Below the pieces are notes generated by a model, which was not told where the DNA came from, made no database searches, and saw only the letters and a list, made by a program, of their open reading frames with translations. Made by a program: the position numbers and the translations under genes. DNA of 64,000 nt from an uncultured Chitinophagaceae bacterium. GTDB taxonomy: Bacteria; Bacteroidota; Bacteroidia; Chitinophagales; Chitinophagaceae. Below are positions 8,995-18,699 of the stretch, piece by piece; the first letter of the stretch is position 1, and every line of letters starts with the position of its first letter. The DNA lies in assembly GCA_937981995.1 (NCBI GenBank), contig CALJNC010000018.1, forward strand, positions 1 through 64,000. Direction: 5' to 3'.

Positions 8995-9239
8995 CAACAC
9001 AACACACAAGCCGTAGAGTCAAGTTTCGCTAAGCCTGTCTGCCGATAGGCATGCTCAACTGAGACATCTGCGGAGATTAACATGATTTGCCTTTGTCGGT
9101 GTTCTAGCAGTTTGCCAACTTCAGTGTTGTAGGGGCAACAAAAAATCCCTTAGCTTATGCTTGTTAGAAGAAATTTCAATTTAACATTTCTTTTGACCAT
9201 CCAACTAACAATGCTCCTTCGCAACTCGTTATAGTTGGT

Positions 9240-9725
9240 ATGAAAATATTAAAATTAGGAATTGTACTACTTATAACGCTTGCGTTTACCTCATGCCGTG
9301 ACACCTGTAAAAAACTTGGAGATACTTTTGACGCAGTAAGCTTTCAAAATGTAACACTTAATACAGACGGAGACATGGAAGTTGTCTTGCTTGTACAAAG
9401 CTTAGATGCTCTACCAGCGAATTATTATGAGGAGTTCACGATACAAGAAAACGACGATAATGAGTTGACGGCAAAGTCTGTCTTCGGTAACAAAGATTCT
9501 ATCGGACTTATCTTATCTACAGATAATATAAATCAAGGGGAGACCAAGTCTATTGACTTACAATTGGAATATGGAGACCGTCAGAACTATACCTCTTGTA
9601 AGCACCCAGGGCAAAGCGATTCTTGGATTCTGAAGTTAGAGGCAGATATAGAACAAACAACTTCTAATACCTTTGAGCTTAAAAATTTAAGTTGGGATGA
9701 AATTCATATAGCTGGAGCTCTTTAA
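9240..9725 (+). CDS. Hypothetical lipoprotein
   Basis: MKILKLGIVLLITLAFTSC lipobox. Confidence 0.7.
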   Translation: MKILKLGIVLLITLAFTSCRDTCKKLGDTFDAVSFQNVTLNTDGDMEVVLLVQSLDALPANYYEEFTIQENDDNELTAKSVFGNKDSIGLILSTDNINQGETKSIDLQLEYGDRQNYTSCKHPGQSDSWILKLEADIEQTTSNTFELKNLSWDEIHIAGAL

Positions 9726-9750
9726 AGCATACTTTATAATAGACAATAAC

Positions 9751-9785
9751 GTCGAGTCTCTGGCATAAGACTCGACATTTTTTAT
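9751..9785 (+). terminator. Rho-independent terminator
   Basis: GTCGAGTCT (9751-9759) / AGACTCGAC (9768-9776) then T-run. Confidence 0.75.
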
Positions 9786-9868
9786 TTGCGAGACCTACAA
9801 TTTAGACTTCTACTGAGAAAAAGGAAATTCTTCATAAAGTCGACGAAGACACAACTATCTTTACAGCA

Positions 9869-11647
9869 ATGAAAAGAAACTTTATTGTACTCCTTATGGT
9901 TTTTACTTTTTCCAGTGCACTTCAGGCACAAATTACTGAGCAATGGGGACCTGATGGTTTTGTAAAAATTGAAAATGGTCAGGGAGGACTTTCGGAGCCA
10001 TTAGATCCCGGCGACCGTTTTAGCAGAGATCATGATCAAGCAGGAGATATTAATGGAGATGGGGTAATAGACTTAGTAATCGGTGCGCGTTCGGATGACG
10101 ACGGAGCAACTGATGCAGGTGCTGTGTATATACTTTTTATGAATAGTATTGGCACAGTACAAAGCAGTCAAAAAATTTCTGCCTTAGCAGGAAACTTTAC
10201 CGACACATTGGCTGCAGGTGATTTTTTTGGTTATGGTGTAGCCGGTATAGGAGATTATGATGGAGATAATATTCCGGATATTGCAGCCACCGCAAGTGGT
10301 AGAATCTATATTATTCATTTAGATGCGACGGGGAAGGTAAAAAGCCTCGTAAGAAATAATGGCATTAATTCACAAGGCTTATCTGCCATTGGTGATTTAA
10401 ATAATGATGGTAGAATAGATTTAGTAGCATGTCAGCCAACTTCAAATGCCGGTGGTACAAGAAGAGGAGCAATTCAAATATTGTTCTTTAACAATAATTC
10501 GCAACTTATGAATGCGAACACCGTTACCATAAGTTCTACCCAAGGAGGTTTTGGTACGGGGCTGCAAAATGATGATAATTTTGGAGGCCGAGAAGTAGCC
10601 ATGCTCGGCGATATAGATAATGATGGCACCAAAGAATTAGCTGTTGGTGCTTTTAAATCTGATGGAGGCAAAGGCGCTATTTGGATTTTGTCCTTAAGCA
10701 ATACAAATTATAATGTAGTTTCTAAACTGAAAATAACGGAAGGTATAAATGGTTTTCATGATACGCTTACCCTAGGTGGAAATACCAACGGAACGAACGG
10801 CGCGCACTTCGGTCATGCCCTTTGTAAAGTAGGAGACTTAAATGGTGATGGCATTCCTGATTTAATGACAGGAGCCAATCAACAAAGCGAAGGTTGGGGT
10901 TATATATTATATCTCAATGCTGATAAAACCGTTAAGACCTATACCAGAATAAATAATACAGATGGTGGTTTTGGTTTGGTGTTAGATCCTTTGGAGCGTT
11001 TTTCTCGTTCTATTTCTTTTGTTGGAGACTTACGAGGCGACGGAACTATTGCGGTAAACTATGGTGGCGGAGCAGGCGGCACAGGTACTTTGTATCTATT
11101 GTTCCTAAAGCCCTGTGACTTTGATCAGCAAGCCGGTTTTAATCATTGGAGTGGTGGCAATACCTTATTCTCTAATTGGAGTCATGCCAATCAGATGCTT
11201 ACTAGTGATTCATTGACTTTTGAGCAATGCACCTTTAAAGCTTTTGAAACGGATGCGGCCTACATGACTTATAATTTTAATGATGGTAGATGCATATGTA
11301 AAGATTCAAATGCAACTTTAACGGTGAGTAGTGAAATGAGTACAGCTTATATTAATAGATGTTATAGTGCCTATGAGCCAACGAGTGCAACTAATATAAG
11401 CCTTGCCAATAAAATTTCGGTTTACCCTAATCCAGCTACTAATGAAGTTATCATAACAAGCTCCGAAACAAACTTCACGATCAACGATAAAGTTGAATTA
11501 TATTCTATGGTAGGTAAAAAGCTCATGACATCTAGAATACTTTCTAGCAAAACAAGCGTAGATATTTCAAACTTAGCGAGTGGAGCTTATCTATTAGTAA
11601 CTCATATTCAAGGAGGAAGTCAATCTGTAAAAGTTGTAAAAGACTAA
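9869..11647 (+). CDS. FG-GAP (integrin-alpha-like) repeat protein, T9SS-sorted
   Basis: Repeated GDINGDGVIDLVIGA, GDYDGDNIPDIA, GDLNNDGRIDLVA; T9SS tail ISVYPNPATNEVIITS... Confidence 0.9.
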   Translation: MKRNFIVLLMVFTFSSALQAQITEQWGPDGFVKIENGQGGLSEPLDPGDRFSRDHDQAGDINGDGVIDLVIGARSDDDGATDAGAVYILFMNSIGTVQSSQKISALAGNFTDTLAAGDFFGYGVAGIGDYDGDNIPDIAATASGRIYIIHLDATGKVKSLVRNNGINSQGLSAIGDLNNDGRIDLVACQPTSNAGGTRRGAIQILFFNNNSQLMNANTVTISSTQGGFGTGLQNDDNFGGREVAMLGDIDNDGTKELAVGAFKSDGGKGAIWILSLSNTNYNVVSKLKITEGINGFHDTLTLGGNTNGTNGAHFGHALCKVGDLNGDGIPDLMTGANQQSEGWGYILYLNADKTVKTYTRINNTDGGFGLVLDPLERFSRSISFVGDLRGDGTIAVNYGGGAGGTGTLYLLFLKPCDFDQQAGFNHWSGGNTLFSNWSHANQMLTSDSLTFEQCTFKAFETDAAYMTYNFNDGRCICKDSNATLTVSSEMSTAYINRCYSAYEPTSATNISLANKISVYPNPATNEVIITSSETNFTINDKVELYSMVGKKLMTSRILSSKTSVDISNLASGAYLLVTHIQGGSQSVKVVKD

Positions 11648-11686
11648 TAAATACAAAAGGTCAAGTTTTATTAATCGAATTTAATT

Positions 11687-12217
11687 CTACCATTCCCACT
11701 CTAAATCTTTTCTTGGGCAAAATCCTATTTCGTTCATTTTATCCAAAAATTGTTCGTGGTTTGATACTTGCCTTTTAGGAATTATTATTTTATTGGAAGT
11801 CTTTAATCTAATATAAAAATATTCTCGAGTCTCAATGAGTTCTTCAATATTCGTAGTATACAATTTGGCTTCACCAGTGTCATCATAATTAAAAATATAA
11901 TCATCATGTATTTCGATATGCGTATCCTTGCCAAAAACCGAACTCAATTTTTCCGTTACATACTTTTGATAATGTTCTGTATTACTTTTTTTAATCCCCG
12001 TCTTTAAATACCAAATAAGATAGGTACCTAACATAATAAAAGATACTGCCCCCGCTACAACGTCTTTAGAGCCGATTAAAAGTGTAAAAACGATAATTGA
12101 AAACAAGGCATACCCAACAATTCTAATGCGCTGTTTTTTGCGTAGGGGCGAATAAGACCAATCATATAAATAAGATTGGACATAATCACGTTCTTCAAAT
12201 GAAAGGGTCAGTTTCAT
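11687..12217 (-). CDS. YcxB-like family membrane protein
   Basis: Two TM segments and C-terminal KLYTTNIEELIETREYFYIRLKTSNKIIIPKRQVSNHEQF typical of YcxB-like domain. Confidence 0.6.
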   Translation of the reverse strand: MKLTLSFEERDYVQSYLYDWSYSPLRKKQRIRIVGYALFSIIVFTLLIGSKDVVAGAVSFIMLGTYLIWYLKTGIKKSNTEHYQKYVTEKLSSVFGKDTHIEIHDDYIFNYDDTGEAKLYTTNIEELIETREYFYIRLKTSNKIIIPKRQVSNHEQFLDKMNEIGFCPRKDLEWEW

Positions 12218-12327
12218 AAATCGAATTTACTATATCTCATGTAATACCATGATTTCAATTGAGGATAAATTAATTACACATTGCATTTGTATATTTAATT
12301 TTCGTCTACAATTAAAGATTACATATT

Positions 12328-12786
12328 ATGAACAAGGTAGCAGTATTAGTAAAAATAAGAGAGACCATTTTAAGTACCATCAGCGACTTGAGTATTGAGA
12401 AGCTAAACGAAATACCCCAAGGTTTTAATAATAATATAGTTTGGAATTTTGGCAATGTGCTGGTTAGTCAGCAGGGTGTATTATATCGTCGTACGGGCCT
12501 TGATGTAACTATAGAAGAAAAATATTTTCAACTTTATAAAGCAGGCACCAAGCCCGAACAAAAAATATCGGCCGATGAATTTAAAACCTTGCAAGACCTT
12601 TTTAAGGAGCAAACAAAATTTATGGTTGAAGACTTTAAAGCAGAAAAATTTAAAGACTACAACGCTTGGCAACATAAAACTACGGGTATTGAAATTGATA
12701 CTGTAGATACAGCCATACAGTTTTTAACTTTCCATGAATCTTTACACCTTGGATATATTATGGCCTTAAAAAAGGCAGTATCATAA
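12328..12786 (+). CDS. DinB superfamily protein
   Basis: Helical DinB-like; WNFGNVLVSQQGVLY and FHESLHLGYIMALKKAV metal-binding His pattern. Confidence 0.75.
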   Translation: MNKVAVLVKIRETILSTISDLSIEKLNEIPQGFNNNIVWNFGNVLVSQQGVLYRRTGLDVTIEEKYFQLYKAGTKPEQKISADEFKTLQDLFKEQTKFMVEDFKAEKFKDYNAWQHKTTGIEIDTVDTAIQFLTFHESLHLGYIMALKKAVS

Positions 12787-12868
12787 TTTAAAAGAATTCT
12801 TTCTCTGATTTTATTTTATTTTATACTTAGCAGAAAGTAAATCAGTTTCGCTATACGACGAAAGATTT

Positions 12869-13456
12869 TTAAGCAGTCTGCTTATTGAGCAAGGTCATAA
12901 ACTCCGCTTGTATACTTGCTGCTCTATCCTTAGCGTACAACTTATGCACCTCTTCGGCATAAGGCAATCCAGCTTTTTTTAGTTCTACTACTTTGTCTTG
13001 CATTTTTTTTGGACGAGGCCCCCAAGAAAAAAGCACTTCGTTGTTCTCATCTATTGCAATAAGTTTAGGAATCGATCGTCCTCCATTGGTTAGGTATTCA
13101 TCAATGATGTCCAAGTTTTCATCCCGCAGGATTACTTCTAATTGGATATTCTCATTTAGTTCTGCCATTTTGTTTAATACCGGCAAATTTTGAGCAGCAT
13201 CTCCGCACCAACCTTCATTGAGTACAAGCCATTTTTGTTTAGAAGTATTTTGCAATAAATCCTTTAAGTCATCGGTAAGCTTAGTGGTTCTGTCCCAACG
13301 ATTCATGCGCACTATATTCATTTTAGTATAGTCAATCATAGCTTCAGATTGATCTTCACCTGTTGTCTTACCATCAGCCATTAGCTTATCAAGCATTTCA
13401 CGGTAAGCAGTATAACTATATGTACTACGATCTTCTAATTTGTATTTGAATTGCAT
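12869..13456 (-). CDS. Thioredoxin-family protein
   Basis: NEGWCGDAAQNLPVLNKMAE motif, IPKLIAIDENNEVLFSWGPRP; start likely MQFKYKLEDRS at 13456. Confidence 0.75.
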   Translation of the reverse strand: MQFKYKLEDRSTYSYTAYREMLDKLMADGKTTGEDQSEAMIDYTKMNIVRMNRWDRTTKLTDDLKDLLQNTSKQKWLVLNEGWCGDAAQNLPVLNKMAELNENIQLEVILRDENLDIIDEYLTNGGRSIPKLIAIDENNEVLFSWGPRPKKMQDKVVELKKAGLPYAEEVHKLYAKDRAASIQAEFMTLLNKQTA

Positions 13457-13592
13457 ATTTATTAAACGTAAAAGTATTCTTATACTTACATGCATACAAA
13501 TTTATAAGGTAGCGCATTTAAAAGTTCGATTCTGAATATAGGAGCTTTATAGTATTTAATGAATATCTTTCTTTCTCAAAACAACCCATTTT

Positions 13593-14189
13593 ATGCAACA
13601 CATCCAATTCCCAGTTCAATTTACATTTAAAGTTTCTTCAATGGCTAATGACTTTACGGCTACTGACTTCTCAGGTAAAACAATTGCCTATGTACGTCAA
13701 AAGATGTTTAAGTTAAAAGAGGATATTGAGCTATTCAATGACGAATCTAAAACGAAAGTAAATTATAGGATAAAGGCCGATCGTTGGTTAGACTTCTCAG
13801 CAGCCTATGCGTTTTTTGATGCCAACAATACGGAACTTGGAAAAATTGCAAGAAAAGGCTGGCGTAGTATTTGGAAAGCATCATATGAAATCATTGATCA
13901 ACATGGCAATCAGCAATACACTATTACAGAAAAAAATGCTTGGGTTAAAGTTTGGGATTCTATTTTAGGGGAAATTCCGATACTTGGAATGTTTACAGGC
14001 TATTTGTTTAACCCCACTTATATTTTAGCTGATTTAAAGGATCAGCCTATTGTTCAATTAAAAAAGCAACCGTCATTTTTTGGAAAAGAATTTGAGGTGA
14101 GCTTACTCGGTCAAATAGATGAAGACGATGATGATCGAATAGTTTTGGGCTTAATGATGATGATACTCCTTGAGCGCAGACGCGGATAA
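13593..14189 (+). CDS. Conserved hypothetical protein, possibly LURP/tubby-C-like fold
   Basis: Intact ORF; FKVSSMANDFTATDFSGKTIAYVRQKMFKLKEDIELF pattern; fold call tentative. Confidence 0.5.
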   Translation: MQHIQFPVQFTFKVSSMANDFTATDFSGKTIAYVRQKMFKLKEDIELFNDESKTKVNYRIKADRWLDFSAAYAFFDANNTELGKIARKGWRSIWKASYEIIDQHGNQQYTITEKNAWVKVWDSILGEIPILGMFTGYLFNPTYILADLKDQPIVQLKKQPSFFGKEFEVSLLGQIDEDDDDRIVLGLMMMILLERRRG

Positions 14190-14238
14190 TTGCAAGAAGT
14201 ATCACAAGAATGCAATAAAATCATCTTACTTTTAAAAT

Positions 14239-14649
14239 ATGAAATGGCTAGCAATTTTACTTCTTTTTGTTTCTTGTAATACAATAAAATCATCACGCAT
14301 GACTCCTCCAGTATCCATTCATGATATTTATGTTTTAGAATCTTGTAAAGGTGAGAGTGTAAAAGATAAGTTGGATCGACAAGCAACCCTTGAAATTAAT
14401 CTTACTAAAATGGCAATAATGGGAATTGATGGCTGTAATCAATTCGGCGGAAAGATAAGTCATCATAATGCTTCCAAGGGCGAACTTCATTTTAGCGAAA
14501 TAATGGCTACTGAAATGTACTGCGATGAAATGAGTAATCAAGTTGGTAATGTATTACACAACGTAAAAAAATACACAAGAAAAGACATGATTCTGCAATT
14601 ACTTAATGAGCAGAATGAGGTGCTTCTTACTTATAAAAAAGTAGATTAA
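14239..14649 (+). CDS. META-domain (HslJ-like) lipoprotein
   Basis: Lipobox LLLFVSC; DGCNQFGGKI..LHFSEIMATEMYC matches META pattern. Confidence 0.75.
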   Translation: MKWLAILLLFVSCNTIKSSRMTPPVSIHDIYVLESCKGESVKDKLDRQATLEINLTKMAIMGIDGCNQFGGKISHHNASKGELHFSEIMATEMYCDEMSNQVGNVLHNVKKYTRKDMILQLLNEQNEVLLTYKKVD

Positions 14650-14773
14650 TTAATCTTACCATTCTGCTTTCCTAAAGTCAATTTAGCTGGAGCAAATAGA
14701 TAAAGTATTTTATCCTGAATATCCTAATTGCTTTTTTCAGCTGGACATAGCACCCTAATAAATGGCAAATAAT

Positions 14774-16063
14774 TTACCTAAGTAGTTCCTTTGGGTTAAT
14801 AAGGCGTCCACGTATAATAGTTGTACGTATTGTGCTAATGTTATCTATGTTTTCCAATGGATTTTTATCAAGTAGAATTAAATCTGCAAATTTTCCTTCT
14901 TCTACAGTTCCCCAATTCGCTTCTTCTTTAAAAAACGCAGCGGCATTGCGCGTAGCAGATTTTAGAATCGTATAATTATCTATACCTACATTGCTCCAGT
15001 CTTTCATTTCTTCCCAGATATTATAACCTACAGCTTGGTAAGGACCATCAGCATCGCTACCTACGAGTAAGGGACATTCATACTCATAAAGAAGTTTTAG
15101 CACCTTTACTTTTTTTTCATATACAGGCAACCGATTTTGACGAACTTCTAATGCATGTTGCTCCCCGCCCGCTTCATCTATTTGTCTTGTATACGCCTCG
15201 GGCCAATCCCCCGTAATCTTTTTTGATAAGGATTTATTGGTCAACCTATTTTTTACCTCATTAGGGTATTGCACATGATATTTCATGATAGCCCAATCCA
15301 ATGTGGGGCAATTGTAAACTCCTTTTTCTTTAGTCAGCTCAATGGCATTTATCAATCGACTTTCATTTTTTATAGAAGTATAACCACCTAAATGTTCAAT
15401 GCTGCGTAGTTCGCTTTGTAAGACTTTCTCTATTTCTACAAAATTCCATCTTTTATCTTTTACATAGCGCGGGTAATGACCGCATACAATCATGCCCTGT
15501 TTCTTAGCAGAAGCCATTAATTTATCATATAAATCTTCACTTGCTATACTGTACAATTTTATAAAATCTAGACCCTGTTTTTTAACTGAAGTCAAAATAC
15601 TGTCCATTTGCATTGCACTTGCCTTCTTCAAACTTCTTTTAATTAAATGACTGTAATGCATTATGGGGGCAATACGACTCTTATCATTGGCTAAGTCATT
15701 TTTGAGCGCTACCTGAGAATATTTATTATTCATTACCCTAATATGGGTTACCCCTGCCGCTACGCTACTTTCTAATAAGTGATTTATTTCTTCATTCTCA
15801 TTGCCTGGCAAATGCACATGCATATCTGCTAAACCTGGCATTAAATACTGACCTTCAGCATCTATAATTTTAGCAGCAGATCTTTTAATGCTTCTTAAGG
15901 ACCCAATTTTTTCAATCTTCCCGCTTTTGATAAGCACACTTTTTCTTTTGACTTTCTGATCCGTAGTCATTGAAATGATGTTTACGTTTTTAATGATAAC
16001 ATCCTGTGCCTGAATAAGCCAAAAGGAGCGAAGTAGTAAAACGGTTAGTAAAAGATGTTTCAT
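14774..16063 (-). CDS. Amidohydrolase family protein (secreted)
   Basis: GLADMHVHLP, HYPRYVK, ATRNAAAFFKEEANWGTVEEGKFADLILLDKNPLENI. Confidence 0.9.
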   Translation of the reverse strand: MKHLLLTVLLLRSFWLIQAQDVIIKNVNIISMTTDQKVKRKSVLIKSGKIEKIGSLRSIKRSAAKIIDAEGQYLMPGLADMHVHLPGNENEEINHLLESSVAAGVTHIRVMNNKYSQVALKNDLANDKSRIAPIMHYSHLIKRSLKKASAMQMDSILTSVKKQGLDFIKLYSIASEDLYDKLMASAKKQGMIVCGHYPRYVKDKRWNFVEIEKVLQSELRSIEHLGGYTSIKNESRLINAIELTKEKGVYNCPTLDWAIMKYHVQYPNEVKNRLTNKSLSKKITGDWPEAYTRQIDEAGGEQHALEVRQNRLPVYEKKVKVLKLLYEYECPLLVGSDADGPYQAVGYNIWEEMKDWSNVGIDNYTILKSATRNAAAFFKEEANWGTVEEGKFADLILLDKNPLENIDNISTIRTTIIRGRLINPKELLR

Positions 16064-16367
16064 AAAAAGTATGGTTTATTTTTTCAAGTTATTACTTCAA
16101 ATTATCTAGTGAAAATAGTCATAGAAATTTTAACGGACAGCAAGCTTTGTATCTTCATAGAATTTGCGGAAGCTCCGAAACTCCAAACAAAAAGTAGGAA
16201 GCGCATTTATAGCCAATCTGCCATGCCCAAAGCGTAGAGTACCAGTTCGAATCTGGTAAGAGATACTTAGAAATACATTTAGATACACCACTCATCCCAC
16301 TTCTAAAACCATTCGTAATTATAGCATTCATTATACACAAAAGCACATCTATCTTTACTCAAAACAA

Positions 16368-16688
16368 ATGAACATGATTATAACAACCACAGAAACCATC
16401 CCTAATAAAACAACCGCTGAAATACTTGGTGTAGCAAGAGGCAGCACGGTAAGAGCGCGTAATATTGGACGCGATATTTTTGCCGGCCTTAAAAATATTG
16501 TGGGTGGCGAAATAAGCGAGTACACTAAGTTACAAGCCGATAGTCGTGAGCAAGCTATGCAGCGTATGGTACAAGACGCACAAAGTATGGGGGCCGATGC
16601 TGTAATCAATGTACGCCTTACTACATCAATGGTTATGCAAGGTTGTTCTGAAATATTGGCTTATGGTACAGCCGTAAAACTTGCATAA
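16368..16688 (+). CDS. YbjQ family (UPF0145) protein
   Basis: ILGVARGSTVRARNIGRDIFAGLKNIVGGEISEYTKL...GADAVINVRLTTS; likely start M at 16374. Confidence 0.92.
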   Translation: MNMIITTTETIPNKTTAEILGVARGSTVRARNIGRDIFAGLKNIVGGEISEYTKLQADSREQAMQRMVQDAQSMGADAVINVRLTTSMVMQGCSEILAYGTAVKLA

Positions 16689-16689
16689 A

Positions 16690-16824
16690 ATGAATAGTAT
16701 CGTAGCGGGAATTGTAGCAGTTGAAGGCGTTCTATTTTTAGCAGTTGTAGGGATCTTAATCTATTTGATTGTAAGACGTATTGAAGCTAAGGGAAATGAA
16801 ACCTTTGAAAAACGAGACAACTAA
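16690..16824 (+). CDS. Small (44 aa) single-TM protein
   Basis: ATG at 16690: MNSIVAGIVAVEGVLFLAVVGILIYLIVRRIEAKGNETFEKRDN*, immediately after the YbjQ stop; not in supplied ORF list (too short). Confidence 0.5.
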   Translation: MNSIVAGIVAVEGVLFLAVVGILIYLIVRRIEAKGNETFEKRDN

Positions 16825-16828
16825 AAAG

Positions 16829-17833
16829 TTATTTATAAAGTTTAAGAAGCGCTTGCGCATCTTCCCTTAATTCTTTAGCTAAGCTTTTTGGTTGTAATAC
16901 TTTTACTTGCGAACCATACCCTTTTATTCTTTCAGTCAACTCATAATTAATTACTACCTCTACTGATATTGTAAACTCATTTTTATTTTGAGCTACTACT
17001 TCTTGCGAATGATGTAATGGCTGCGATAAAAGATAGTTACTTTGATGCGGCGCAAATTGCAAAACTATTTTTTGTGGCTTATCATCCGTCTTTGAAATCC
17101 CAATGGTAGCATCAAAGTATGCCTTGTTATTTATACTGGCTTCATCAAATGTTTTATTCATTTTAATTACGTCATTCATTCTATCAAAAGAAAACGTAAG
17201 CGTCTTAGGTGCCTTTGTTGGGTGAATATCTTTGGCAATCAAATACAAACGCGCTTTATACTCCCTTATAAAATATGGGTGTATTGTATGACGTTTTTCA
17301 TCTTTACCAAAGGGTTGATATTTCAAAACAACCTCTCTTCGTTCTCGGATTGATTCTACTAGGAGAGGCATAAATTCTATGCCCTTATAACTATTTGGTC
17401 GATCTAAAATAAATACTTCTTTACCTAGCTCTTCATTATTTATATTTTGCTTTACGCTAGCGGCAATTTTGGTTATGGCATCTTCAAAAACTTTAATGGC
17501 TGGTATATCCTTAAACTGTTCCAAGATGGTAATGGCAAATTCTAAACCTTTTAAATCATCAGCTGATACTGGCATTTGAGTAATTGAATAACCATCCTCA
17601 GTGTAAACATAACCTCTTGCATAACGATCAAACTCTATGGGTGCATCAAAACCTAAATTTGAGTCATACCGCATAGCATAAATGTCTTTTTGTATACTAG
17701 ATACCGAAATAGACATATCTAATTTTTCACTAACATATTCTACTAAATCGTCCAAGCTAGGCGCCGGAAGTGACTTATTTGTTAATCGCAGGTCTATAAT
17801 CCGGTATCGGGCGTATGCATTCTTGTTTTTCAT
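16829..17833 (-). CDS. WYL-domain transcriptional regulator
   Basis: RREVVLKYQPFGKDEKRHTIHPYFIREYKARLYLIAKD characteristic WYL region. Confidence 0.9.
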   Translation of the reverse strand: MKNKNAYARYRIIDLRLTNKSLPAPSLDDLVEYVSEKLDMSISVSSIQKDIYAMRYDSNLGFDAPIEFDRYARGYVYTEDGYSITQMPVSADDLKGLEFAITILEQFKDIPAIKVFEDAITKIAASVKQNINNEELGKEVFILDRPNSYKGIEFMPLLVESIRERREVVLKYQPFGKDEKRHTIHPYFIREYKARLYLIAKDIHPTKAPKTLTFSFDRMNDVIKMNKTFDEASINNKAYFDATIGISKTDDKPQKIVLQFAPHQSNYLLSQPLHHSQEVVAQNKNEFTISVEVVINYELTERIKGYGSQVKVLQPKSLAKELREDAQALLKLYK

Positions 17834-18032
17834 GTGTGTTGCGTATTTAAATGTCTGTGAATTGTCAAATTATACTTAATGCTTTAACGAAATAGGTACT
17901 TACTACGTCTATTATATAGAAGTATAAAAATCACCCTATGAAGTAAAAGCGAATATAAAGAAATTTATTTACTACGTAAACATATTACGTACCGAATTCA
18001 AACCTTTGTATTCAGATTAAAAAAAGAGCATT

Positions 18033-18614
18033 ATGACTAGAACATTTATTCCAAAGAAAGAAGAAATACAAGCATTGCAAATCACGCAAATCATTTTTGA
18101 CGATAGTGATTTGGTAAGCTTAAAAGCACGTGTGAGAAACAATAATCAAATACAAGAAATGGATTTATTACTTTCTTTTGTGCAGTTTAATGATATGCTT
18201 CGTTTTACGGGTAGCGTTGGCGAGGATTTACAATTAGAGATTAGCGATAAACTTGATAGTAATGATAAAAACTTATACGTAATAGATTTACATGATAAAA
18301 ATGTAGTGTTTACTACCGTGAAGCTAAATGTGAGTTTACTAACTGAGGAAGATGAAAATACATATGTAGTCGATGATTTAAATCCTCTTTCATTTTTGCA
18401 ACAAGCAAAAAACCTTAAAAAGAATATTAGAGATTTTGAAATGGGAAAACTAGAGCAAAACAAAATGCTCAAAAGCGAGTTATTACGCATTGCAAAAATG
18501 TATAGATACTATAAAGGTTTACTTACACTAAATATTAATGAGCTCGAAGCGCGTAAACACGCTGGCCTTGAGAACGATAAATTATTTCAATTAGCTTTTA
18601 TAGCTAATCATTAA
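18033..18614 (+). CDS. Hypothetical protein
   Basis: Intact 193-aa ORF divergent from WYL regulator; no recognised domain. Confidence 0.6.
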   Translation: MTRTFIPKKEEIQALQITQIIFDDSDLVSLKARVRNNNQIQEMDLLLSFVQFNDMLRFTGSVGEDLQLEISDKLDSNDKNLYVIDLHDKNVVFTTVKLNVSLLTEEDENTYVVDDLNPLSFLQQAKNLKKNIRDFEMGKLEQNKMLKSELLRIAKMYRYYKGLLTLNINELEARKHAGLENDKLFQLAFIANH

Positions 18615-18648
18615 GATCTATTCATATTTCGTTTTATGAATTTTGAGT

Positions 18649-18683
18649 AAAGTGCGTCCCGTATATCGGGACGCACTTTTTTT
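18649..18683 (+). terminator. Rho-independent terminator
   Basis: AAAGTGCGTCCCG-tatat-CGGGACGCACTTT with T-run. Confidence 0.85.
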
Positions 18684-18699
18684 ACTTTGAAACTGTTTT

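Noticed and set aside
16155-16275. Full tRNA gene around the T-arm-like stem-loop
   Set aside because: Could not form acceptor, D and anticodon stems by hand; kept only as a low-interest finding.
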